Source of the DNA: Verrucomicrobiota bacterium
GTDB taxonomy: Bacteria; Verrucomicrobiota; Verrucomicrobiia; Limisphaerales; UBA11358
DNA: 5,395 nt
Direction: 5' to 3'
Assembly: GCA_026225155.1 (NCBI GenBank)
Contig: JAMFSG010000284.1
Location: 1-5,395 of the forward strand
The position numbers and the translations under genes were made by a program. Positions within the stretch are counted from its first letter, which is position 1. The number at the start of each line of letters is the position of its first letter. Below are positions 1 to 5,395 of the stretch, one piece after another. Under the pieces are notes generated by a model. It saw only the letters and a program-made list of their open reading frames with translations, searched no databases and had not been told where the DNA came from.

Positions 1-1086
1 GACGCGTTTGTCTTTCACGAGCGATTCGATGAGGTTCAATTTCACGCGCACGTTGAAATCGCGGATGAGCTGCGTCGGCTGGAGAAAACTGCGGCCGACG
101 TAATGGTTGCGGATGAACGCCATCTCGTAAGGAATGCCGGATTCCTCGGAGTAACCCATCGCCGCGCAGACGCCGCTGTCCGGCACGGGAATGATCAAAT
201 CCGCTTTGACATTATGTTCGCGCGCGAGCTGGCGACCCATTTCCTTGCGCACGTCGTAAACCGTTTTGCCGCGCAGCACGCTGTCGGGTCGCGCAAAATA
301 AACGTATTCAAAAATGCAGAACGCCTCGCGCTTGTGTTCGGGAAATGCTTGGATGCTGACCAAACCTTTTTCGTTGATGATGACGATTTCGCCGGGCAAA
401 ACGTCGCGCACAAATTCCGCGTGGATCAGATCGAATGCCGTCGTTTCGCTCGACAAAACGTAGGCGCCGTTCGCCGTTCGCCCAATGGAAAGCGGACGAA
501 AACCAAACTGGTCGCGCGCGCCGATCAATTCTTTTTCCGTCATGATGACGAGCGAATACGCACCTTCGATGCGCCGCAATGTTTTCACGAGCGTATTCTC
601 AACGCCGTTGAGCGTCGGTTGCGCGAGCATCATCAAAATGATTTCGCTGTCCACCGTCGTCTGGAACGGCACGCCGTTGCTTTCGAGTTCGTCGCGCAAC
701 TGCGCTGCATTCGTCAAATTTCCGTTGTGCGCGATCGCGATCTGGCCGCGCACGCAATCAATCGTCAACGGCTGCGCATTTTTCAATTGTGATGAACCGG
801 TCGTGGAATAGCGCGTGTGGCCGATGGCGCGATCACCAACCAAATTGTGCAAAACGTCGCCGTTGAAAATCTGCGGCACGAGACCCATGCCGTGATGCTT
901 GAAAAATTTCCCATCGTGGCAGGTGATGATGCCCGCGCTTTCCTGACCGCGATGTTGCAGCGCGTAAAGTCCGTAATAAGTCAGCTCCGCGGCATTCGGA
1001 TGACCGAAAATGCCGAAGACTCCGCAGTAATGTTTGGGGTAATGTTGGGGTTGTTTTTGCATCGCGCGCGCACTGAATTTTTCCAT
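1..1086 (-). CDS. purF: Amidophosphoribosyltransferase (glutamine PRPP amidotransferase), 3' part missing
   Basis: This enzyme makes 5-phosphoribosylamine from PRPP and glutamine in the cytoplasm, the first step of de novo purine synthesis. I translated 362 in-frame codons from the ATG at 1086 to the left edge. After a 20-residue leader comes CGVFGIFG, where Cys21 would be the N-terminal nucleophile exposed by propeptide removal. Further class II glutaminase motifs are LQHRGQESAG (43-52), GHTRYSTTG (89-97, glutamine-binding Arg92), AHNGNL (119-124, oxyanion-hole Asn/Gly) and VDSEI (145-149). The phosphoribosyltransferase half contains FEYVYFARPDS (259-269), VPDSG (301-305) and the flexible loop RNHYVGRSFLQP (326-337). 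Cys257 sits where Bacillus-type enzymes have a [4Fe-4S] ligand; the other ligands would be outside the window. The window ends just before the expected VDDSIVRGTT PRPP-binding motif. Typical family length is about 470-510 residues, so roughly a quarter is missing because of the window edge and not because of damage. No clear Shine-Dalgarno precedes the ATG; Met9 and an in-frame GTG at 1098 are alternative starts. Confidence 0.97.
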   Translation of the reverse strand, partial: MEKFSARAMQKQPQHYPKHYCGVFGIFGHPNAAELTYYGLYALQHRGQESAGIITCHDGKFFKHHGMGLVPQIFNGDVLHNLVGDRAIGHTRYSTTGSSQLKNAQPLTIDCVRGQIAIAHNGNLTNAAQLRDELESNGVPFQTTVDSEIILMMLAQPTLNGVENTLVKTLRRIEGAYSLVIMTEKELIGARDQFGFRPLSIGRTANGAYVLSSETTAFDLIHAEFVRDVLPGEIVIINEKGLVSIQAFPEHKREAFCIFEYVYFARPDSVLRGKTVYDVRKEMGRQLAREHNVKADLIIPVPDSGVCAAMGYSEESGIPYEMAFIRNHYVGRSFLQPTQLIRDFNVRVKLNLIESLVKDKRV

Positions 1087-1196
1087 AAAAAAACGCACTG
1101 CGCAAGTTGGAACGCCGAAACAAATGTTGAATTAGGAAAACAGGAAGCAGGAATTTTCCTTCATTCCTGTTTTCTTTATTCACTTCAAAAAGCAAA
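1087..1196. other. Intergenic gap between the TPR-like gene and purF
   Basis: This 110-base AT-rich spacer separates the stop of the 519-residue gene from the purF ATG. It contains the hairpin at 1134-1176 and should hold the purF leader. I could not find a convincing -35/-10 pair or a purine-riboswitch-like core. The purF reading frame stays open upstream to a stop at 1132-1134, so the gap does not itself prove the purF start. Confidence 0.6.
1134..1176 (-). terminator. Hairpin after the TPR-like gene, possible weak or bidirectional terminator
   Basis: An 11-bp perfect inverted repeat (1136-1146 GAAAACAGGAA with 1164-1174 TTCCTGTTTTC) encloses a 17-base loop. It extends by a G-T and an A-T pair to 1134 and 1176. 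It begins about 20 bases beyond the stop codon of the upstream gene, where a terminator is expected. The A/T runs lie inside the stem ends and no clean U-tract follows on either strand, so intrinsic termination is uncertain. The loop can form its own small stem (1149-1153 with 1156-1160), and TTCCTG occurs twice in a row on the minus strand, which allows alternative pairing. It may equally be a small dispersed palindromic repeat. Confidence 0.45.
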
Positions 1197-2756
1197 TCAC
1201 TTCGCGGCGGAATTGGTCGGCACGCTTTCGTCCGCGTTGGTCGAAGTCACACTGGTCGGCAGTTCTTTGATTGGACTGATGGCGGGCGCGTTAGTTTCCG
1301 CCGGCATTCCCAGTTGCGTGCGCAACATGGCACGCGCGGCAAACGGCAATCCATTTTGCGGATCGAGCAAATCTTTCCGCACGCTGCGATCAAGATCGTC
1401 GTAATTCGGCAGCGGCACGCGTGAACTTTTGACGCCACCGTTTGCCGTTTTATCTTCGTAATGTTTGTAGATTTTTTTGACGATATTTTTAAAACCTTGA
1501 TAACGGTCGTCCGAGCCGAGCGCGAGTTCGGCGTAGGCGTTGCGCAAAAGTCCCTGCACGACGGCGGTGGTGCGTTCTTCCGAAGTATCACCCAATTCCG
1601 ATTGCACGCGTTGGACGGCATATTCATCAAGCGTCAGATTTTTCGGCAACGAAGTCGGGTCGCCGTCGAGAATGAATTTATCCGGATATTGATCGCCAAG
1701 CAGTTTGTAATATTTCGCCGCGTCGGCAATACGGTAGTTTTCGTAAAGAAAATAAACTGCGTCGCGCAGAAAATTCCGGTGCGCCTTCAAAATGCCATCT
1801 TTCATGCCGGGCTGCGTTTCCTCGGCATAATTTTTTAGATAAGTGTCATTGGCTTTGGATGCCAGATCCAGATCTGGGCCGAGCGAATAGGTTTGAGTAT
1901 ACGGATTCGCGATAATGCGTCCGTGTTTGAACGCTTGATAAACAGATTGATAGAGGATGCGGCGCAACGTGATCAAATCATCGGCCTTAACCTTGTCGGG
2001 ATTTTTTTGCGCCGCGTCCAAGCCGCGCGCGCCCCAATAAATCGCGTGCGCCTCGGGCAAACGCCAGTCGAGCGGACCCCAATCTTCATTCACTTTTTCT
2101 GCGAACTTCGGATCAATCTTGTATTTTTGCTCGAGCAAAAGCGCGTTCGTTTTTTCCTCGGCCGTTTGCGGGTTCAGCAGCACGGCGAAATTCGTTCCAT
2201 TCGCGCCGAAGAATGGCGTCATCTCTTTAGCCCATTCGCTTTTATAATAAATGTTCGCGTCGTCGAGATTCGCGCCCATCTTGTGCTGAAAATCCCACGC
2301 GAGTTCGCGATAGATCAAAACGTCGTCGGGATTATATTTCAAGCCGCCGTCGCGCAACAACGTGATGCCGTTCTCGACCCAGCGCCAGCGGTCGGGAAAA
2401 TCCTTGAACTTCACCGAAATATTATAGGCCATATTCCAGCCTTGAAAAATCCAGACTTGCGAAAAATGCGGCTCGAGGTCGGTGATCCAATTCGCGAGCT
2501 GCGCGGCCTCAAAAAATTTGTCGTCCTGCTGCAGATCGTTCGCGCGCATCCAGAGAAAATTGGAGATCAAGCCGCGAAAACCGCCGAGCGCAACCGTCGT
2601 GAACGCCAGCATCGGCGGCGCATTGTCGAGCGCGGCCATGTGCGTCATGCCCAGACGGTCGCGGTCAACATTCAACGATTTTTGCACGCGGCCCGCGCTG
2701 AAAAGCAGCACGGCGATCAGCATGCAGAAAATTATTTTTTTGGCGCGCGGGTTCAT
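1197..2756 (-). CDS. Membrane-anchored TPR-like protein of unknown function, linked to the ABC exporter
   Basis: I do not recognise a characterised family for this 519-residue protein; the PVC-group resemblance is from memory. Residues 1-7 are basic (R4, K6, K7) and are followed by a single hydrophobic helix at about 8-22, so the rest should be extracytoplasmic. A second, weaker apolar stretch (47-70, including GGFRGL) may pack on the membrane. Residues 81-114 have the amphipathic helix-pair pattern of TPR repeats (EAAQLANWITDLEP, then VWIFQGWNMAYN), and 340-360 (IADAAKYYKLLGDQYP) looks like another. All 11 tryptophans fall within residues 69-241; the C-terminal half has none. The last 33 residues are Ser/Thr/Pro/Asn-rich and probably disordered. 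The start is well supported: an AAGGA Shine-Dalgarno lies 5 bases upstream and ATGA overlaps the permease stop. Co-translation with the permease suggests a partner or accessory role in the same system. No enzymatic motif was seen. Confidence 0.9.
   Translation of the reverse strand: MNPRAKKIIFCMLIAVLLFSAGRVQKSLNVDRDRLGMTHMAALDNAPPMLAFTTVALGGFRGLISNFLWMRANDLQQDDKFFEAAQLANWITDLEPHFSQVWIFQGWNMAYNISVKFKDFPDRWRWVENGITLLRDGGLKYNPDDVLIYRELAWDFQHKMGANLDDANIYYKSEWAKEMTPFFGANGTNFAVLLNPQTAEEKTNALLLEQKYKIDPKFAEKVNEDWGPLDWRLPEAHAIYWGARGLDAAQKNPDKVKADDLITLRRILYQSVYQAFKHGRIIANPYTQTYSLGPDLDLASKANDTYLKNYAEETQPGMKDGILKAHRNFLRDAVYFLYENYRIADAAKYYKLLGDQYPDKFILDGDPTSLPKNLTLDEYAVQRVQSELGDTSEERTTAVVQGLLRNAYAELALGSDDRYQGFKNIVKKIYKHYEDKTANGGVKSSRVPLPNYDDLDRSVRKDLLDPQNGLPFAARAMLRTQLGMPAETNAPAISPIKELPTSVTSTNADESVPTNSAAK
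2753..2756 (-). other. Four-base ATGA stop/start overlap
   Basis: The TGA of the permease (2753-2755) and the ATG of the TPR-like gene (2754-2756) share bases on the minus strand. This arrangement usually means translational coupling and supports both the start of the downstream gene and operon membership. Confidence 0.9.
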
Positions 2757-4144
2757 TGCGTTCCTTGCGCCGTGGCGAGTTCACGCCGGTTGAAACAGAT
2801 GATGCCGAACACCGAAAAAACTCCGCCGAGCACCAATACAATTTGCGTGAACGCCAGGCCAAGTTCTTCCCAAGTGATGCTGCGGCCGGTGCTCAACGCA
2901 TCAATCGGCGAATAGTTTTGCACCAGTTTGACTACGGATAAAATGCCCTTGAATGCCGGGATCAACACCACGTCCGCGACCGAATGGCCCGCGACGCCGG
3001 TTTCTTCGTTGCCCGCCGCGACCGAGCCGGAATCAATCGCGTCCGATAATGTGCCGCTTGATAAAACCACAGCCAGCAATGCCAGCGAGAAAAAAGTTGC
3101 GACCGGAAATGACAGAAAACTCGCCGCCATCAAACCCATCGCCGCCATCAACGCCAGCCAGAAAAAAATGATGCCGAGGCCGCGCACGAAATTCAGCGCA
3201 AAACCGCCTTCGGGATAAAGCACTTCAATTCCGTCTTCGAGCGGAAACAACAGCGCCGTGTTATTTGGATTCGCGGCCACAATCGTCAGCACGCCATTTT
3301 TGTCGAACAGGTTTGGCGGGATTTGAAATTCGTGGAACGTGTCCGGCGCGAGACTCATCGGTTCGCTCTCCCAATAATTTGTCGAATCCATGCTGCCGAT
3401 CTGCCACGCCAGCAGAAAAGTTCCCGAACTGCTTTTGTTTGCCGTGTTGAATTTCACGCGCACTTGCAGTGGCTTGCCCGGCAAATAATTTTTGGCAAAA
3501 CCCAGATTGATCTGCCAGCCTTTCGTATAACCCGGCGGGATGAGTTGAAAATCCGCCTTCACCTGCTCATGGACTTGCCGGCGCACTTCCGGCAAATTCG
3601 CCGCGCTGGCCAGCTCGGGATTGGATTTCAAACGGCCTTGCAAAATCCGTTCCGTTTCGGATTCAATTTGTTCGTCGTAACTTTGCGGCTTCGCCGAACC
3701 GCGCGCGACCAAAACTTGTTCGCGCAAAATCTTTTGTTCAGACGCCGGCAATTTTGTCGCGCGCCATTGCAACAAGCCAAAAACGCAGCCGCCGGAAATC
3801 AGCAGCAGCACCGCATTCAACGAAACGAGTCCGAGCCATTTGCCAAACCAGATCTGCCAACGCGCAATCGGCTTTGTCGCGACGACTTGGATTTGGCATT
3901 CCTCGATGTCGCGCGCCAGCGTGCCGCATGAAAGCCACAATGTCGAAAGCCCGAGCAGCGCCGTGATCGCACTCAAGGTGTAAGTCAAAATGATCTGCGT
4001 GAAACCCTGCGCCGTGCCATCGTCCTTGATGACCAGCGGCAAACCGACGACCGCCAAAACCAAAAGCGCCGCGATGACGAGGAATAACTTGAACCGCAGT
4101 GCGGCCTTCCACGTCAACCAAGCGATGGCGAGAATTCTTTGCAT
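2753..4144 (-). CDS. ABC-2 type transporter permease with large extracytoplasmic insert
   Basis: This inner-membrane subunit would pair with the ATPase encoded just upstream to move an unknown substrate, most likely outward. Of its 463 residues, hydrophobic segments lie at about 19-38, 49-72, 103-125, 319-341, 344-363 and 426-450, giving six predicted helices. Between helices 2 and 3, residues 75-104 (LARDIEECQIQ, then ATKPIARWQIWFGKW) match the cytoplasmic coupling region of ABC-2 permeases of the NosY-like type, where a Lys-Pro-Ile-x-Arg core is typical. Helices 3 and 4 are separated by about 190 residues: a charged, helix-prone part (133-200) and a beta-rich part (205-310) with alternating polar/apolar strands and NPNN (292-295). 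By topology this domain is outside the cytoplasm. Classical ABC-2 permeases of about 250-300 residues lack such an insert. The ATG has no good Shine-Dalgarno (CTTCTGAATAA precedes it), but the N-terminus is typical and no nearby alternative is better. Confidence 0.92.
   Translation of the reverse strand: MQRILAIAWLTWKAALRFKLFLVIAALLVLAVVGLPLVIKDDGTAQGFTQIILTYTLSAITALLGLSTLWLSCGTLARDIEECQIQVVATKPIARWQIWFGKWLGLVSLNAVLLLISGGCVFGLLQWRATKLPASEQKILREQVLVARGSAKPQSYDEQIESETERILQGRLKSNPELASAANLPEVRRQVHEQVKADFQLIPPGYTKGWQINLGFAKNYLPGKPLQVRVKFNTANKSSSGTFLLAWQIGSMDSTNYWESEPMSLAPDTFHEFQIPPNLFDKNGVLTIVAANPNNTALLFPLEDGIEVLYPEGGFALNFVRGLGIIFFWLALMAAMGLMAASFLSFPVATFFSLALLAVVLSSGTLSDAIDSGSVAAGNEETGVAGHSVADVVLIPAFKGILSVVKLVQNYSPIDALSTGRSITWEELGLAFTQIVLVLGGVFSVFGIICFNRRELATAQGTQ
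2762..2766 (-). promoter_or_regulatory. Shine-Dalgarno of the TPR-like gene
   Basis: AAGGA on the minus strand lies 5 bases before the ATG at 2756, inside the last codons of the permease. It is the only clear Shine-Dalgarno that I found among the starts in this window, and it fixes the start choice for the 519-residue protein. Confidence 0.7.
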
Positions 4145-4246
4145 TTATTCAGAAGCCACAGATGGGCACAGATGAAACACAGATGGGGAAAACTGACGTG
4201 CCAAATTCTTTATCTGTGTTTCATCTGTGTCCATCTGTGGCTGAAA
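4145..4246. other. Gap between ATPase and permease genes, filled by a palindrome
   Basis: Of 102 non-coding bases, 89 belong to the inverted repeat at 4154-4242. On the minus strand only 4 bases separate the ATPase stop codon (4247-4249) from the palindrome, and 9 bases separate the palindrome from the permease ATG. No room remains for an ordinary promoter outside the repeat, so the two genes are probably co-transcribed through it. Confidence 0.7.
4154..4242. repeat. REP-like palindrome: 31-bp inverted repeat built from CACAGAT units
   Basis: The left arm 4154-4184 and right arm 4212-4242 are reverse complements with a single mismatch: G at 4166 on the left is opposite T at 4230, where the perfect complement would be A-T. 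Each arm holds three CACAGAT units (left arm at 4157, 4167 and 4178, spaced 10 and 11 bases). On the plus strand the stem can continue inward through three G-T pairs and then G-C, A-T and A-T (4185-4190 with 4206-4211), leaving a 15-base loop. On the minus-strand transcript those three wobbles become C-A mismatches. Short palindromes of CACAGATG/CACGGATG type recur as dispersed intergenic elements in many environmental bacterial genomes. The copy number here cannot be judged from one window. There is no U-tract, so an mRNA-stabilising hairpin or a mobile REP/BIME-type element fits better than a terminator. Confidence 0.9.
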
Positions 4247-5395
4247 TTATTTTTTGTTTCCGAGCAGCGATGACAATTTTTCATCGGCTTTCGACAAATC
4301 CACCGGCTTTTCCGTTTCCGGTTTCGGCGCGGATTTTTCCGGCGGCAAAGTTGGCTGGCTGGTTTGCGACAAAGCTTCCAGTTTTTTATCGTCCACTTTT
4401 GGAATCGCAATTTGTGACGCGGATTTTATTTCAACCACCGGCTGCGCCGATTGCGGCAATGACAATTTTTCCAGAACTTTTTCCGTCGCCGGTTTTTCCT
4501 GTGCGCCTGCGCGCAAATATTCCGCCACGCGCGCGCCGGATTGCGCACCGCTGGTTTCGTTGGCCGCGCGCGCTTTCGCCACGACGTCGAGAAAATAACT
4601 TTCCAGATTTTGCGTCGGATTATCCACGCGCACTTCGCCGGTCGAAACATCCTTGCGGATGATTTCCAGAACGCGTTCCAAAGTTTCGCGCGGCAAAACC
4701 GGCGTCGTGATGCGCAACGTGTCCGGCTCGGCGAGCAATTCTTTCAACGTGCCGGCGGCCTGGATTTTTCCGCCATAATAAATCACCACGCGATCGCAAA
4801 CATCCTCGACATCGGAAAGCAAATGGCTACTTAAAATCACGGTTTTTCCGCGACGCGCGAGCGCGACAATCAAATCTTTCACTTCGCGACAGCCAATCGG
4901 ATCAAGCCCAGCCGTCGGCTCGTCAAGAATCACCAAATCAGGATCGTTGATGAGCGCTTGCGCCAGACCGATGCGGCGTTGCATGCCTTTGGAAAATTCG
5001 CCGACCGCGCGCGTCTGCGTTTTGCCGAGGCCGACCATTTCGAGCAATTGTTCCGCGCGATTGTCGCGTTCGCCTTTCGAGAGATGAAAAAGATTCCCGA
5101 AAAAATCCAGCGTCTCGCGCGAGTTGAGGTAGCGATACAGATACGATTCCTCCGGCAGATAACCGATGCGCGATTTCGTCTGCACATGGCGCGGCGAATG
5201 GCCGAAGACCTCGATGTGTCCCTTCGTGGGATTCAGCAAACCGAGCAGCAGCTTGACCGTCGTGGATTTGCCAGAACCGTTCGGGCCGAGCAGTCCGAAA
5301 ACTTCGCCGCGCCGGACTTCAAAATCCACATTGTCCACCGCGCGCGCCTTGGGGCGATTCCAGAAATCCTTGAAAACTTTCGTCAGCCCGCGCAC
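4247..5395 (-). CDS. ABC-2 type transporter ATP-binding protein with long C-terminal tail, 5' end missing
   Basis: This cytoplasmic ATPase would power the permease encoded next. 382 codons are visible, the first being GTG at the right edge. Because the sequence opens at RGLTKVF, which usually follows several residues of the first beta strand, the true start is probably outside the window. Motifs in order (numbered from the edge): Walker A GPNGSGKST (37-45), IGYLPEES (77-84) with Glu82 at the usual Q-loop glutamine, signature FSKGMQRR (134-141) in place of LSGGQ, Walker B LVILDEP (154-160) with catalytic Glu159, D-loop GLDP (163-166) and H-loop His191 (SSHLLSDVEDVCDR). The SKGMQ signature and YLPEE variant are common in CcmA/NatA-like ABC-2 ATPases. 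After about residue 270 comes a low-complexity Pro/Ala/Lys/Glu tail containing three similar short helices. A solitary ATPase domain with one permease implies a dimer of each subunit. The substrate cannot be read from the sequence. Confidence 0.95.
   Translation of the reverse strand: MRGLTKVFKDFWNRPKARAVDNVDFEVRRGEVFGLLGPNGSGKSTTVKLLLGLLNPTKGHIEVFGHSPRHVQTKSRIGYLPEESYLYRYLNSRETLDFFGNLFHLSKGERDNRAEQLLEMVGLGKTQTRAVGEFSKGMQRRIGLAQALINDPDLVILDEPTAGLDPIGCREVKDLIVALARRGKTVILSSHLLSDVEDVCDRVVIYYGGKIQAAGTLKELLAEPDTLRITTPVLPRETLERVLEIIRKDVSTGEVRVDNPTQNLESYFLDVVAKARAANETSGAQSGARVAEYLRAGAQEKPATEKVLEKLSLPQSAQPVVEIKSASQIAIPKVDDKKLEALSQTSQPTLPPEKSAPKPETEKPVDLSKADEKLSSLLGNKK

Noticed and set aside
103..792. 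Long plus-strand open frame (229 codons)
   Set aside because: It is fully antisense to purF, whose translation matches the family motif by motif. The product is rich in Arg/His/Phe/Ala with no recognisable domain, as expected for a shadow frame.
833..1195. 120-codon minus-strand frame crossing the intergenic gap into purF
   Set aside because: It is a different frame of the purF sequence. Most of its length reads purF codons out of phase, and the first part is the hairpin region.
1087..1196. Purine riboswitch or PurR-type operator upstream of purF
   Set aside because: I found no three-way-junction core or recognisable operator palindrome. The only strong structure is the single AT-rich hairpin.
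817..1404. 195-codon plus-strand open frame spanning the purF start and the intergenic gap
   Set aside because: It crosses two genes and the hairpin region, has no initiation signal, and no part of its product resembles a known domain.
1893..2915. 340-codon plus-strand open frame
   Set aside because: It lies antisense across the TPR-like gene and the end of the permease. Its Arg/Ile/Val-heavy composition, lack of a Shine-Dalgarno and overlap with two well-supported genes mark it as an artefact of codon bias.
3323..3931. 202-codon plus-strand open frame
   Set aside because: It is antisense to the permease and its product is Arg/Gln/Phe-rich low-information sequence with no motif.
4154..4242. 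CRISPR-like or tandem repeat array
   Set aside because: CACAGAT units recur at 10-11 bases, but they are arranged as two opposed arms of one palindrome, with no spacers and no cas genes.
4154..4242. Intrinsic terminator after the ATPase gene
   Set aside because: There is no U-tract after the stem on either strand, and the permease ATG follows within 9 bases with no space for a new promoter.
4099..4662. 187-codon plus-strand frame running through the palindrome
   Set aside because: It is open only because the repeat lacks stops in that frame; the rest is antisense to the ATPase tail.

Overview
All four genes that I can support lie on the minus strand, so transcription runs from the right edge of the window to the left. 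The order is an ABC-transporter ATPase (its start is off the right edge), an ABC-2 type permease with a large extracytoplasmic insert, a membrane-anchored TPR-like protein of unknown function, and purF (its 3' part is off the left edge). Coding density is high and there are only two short gaps, of 102 and 110 bases. No RNA genes, CRISPR arrays, insertion sequences or integrase genes were seen. The many plus-strand open frames are antisense shadows of these genes.

The organism is probably a soil or freshwater bacterium of the Verrucomicrobiota (Pedosphaera/Limisphaerales-like) or a close PVC relative. This is inference. It rests on moderate GC with many AAA/GAA codons, on my recollection of similar Trp-rich TPR-like proteins next to ABC-2 exporters in that group, and on a CACAGATG-type palindromic repeat of the sort scattered through such genomes. 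No 16S or other phylogenetic marker is present beyond purF.

Right part (about 2753-5395): the ATPase and permease form an ABC-2 export module. The ATPase has all the nucleotide-binding motifs, plus a roughly 110-residue Pro/Ala/Lys-rich tail carrying three degenerate copies of a short helical motif. A near-perfect 31-bp inverted repeat separates it from the permease gene and fills almost the whole gap. The permease overlaps the next gene by four bases (ATGA), a sign of translational coupling. That next gene encodes a 519-residue protein with one N-terminal membrane anchor and a predicted extracytoplasmic helical domain. Together the three look like one uncharacterised export or envelope system whose permease insert and anchored partner would both face the periplasm.

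Left part (1-1196): a 110-base gap holding an 11-bp perfect hairpin precedes purF, the glutamine PRPP amidotransferase that commits PRPP to purine synthesis. It is probably a separate transcription unit or a read-through neighbour and is not functionally tied to the transporter.
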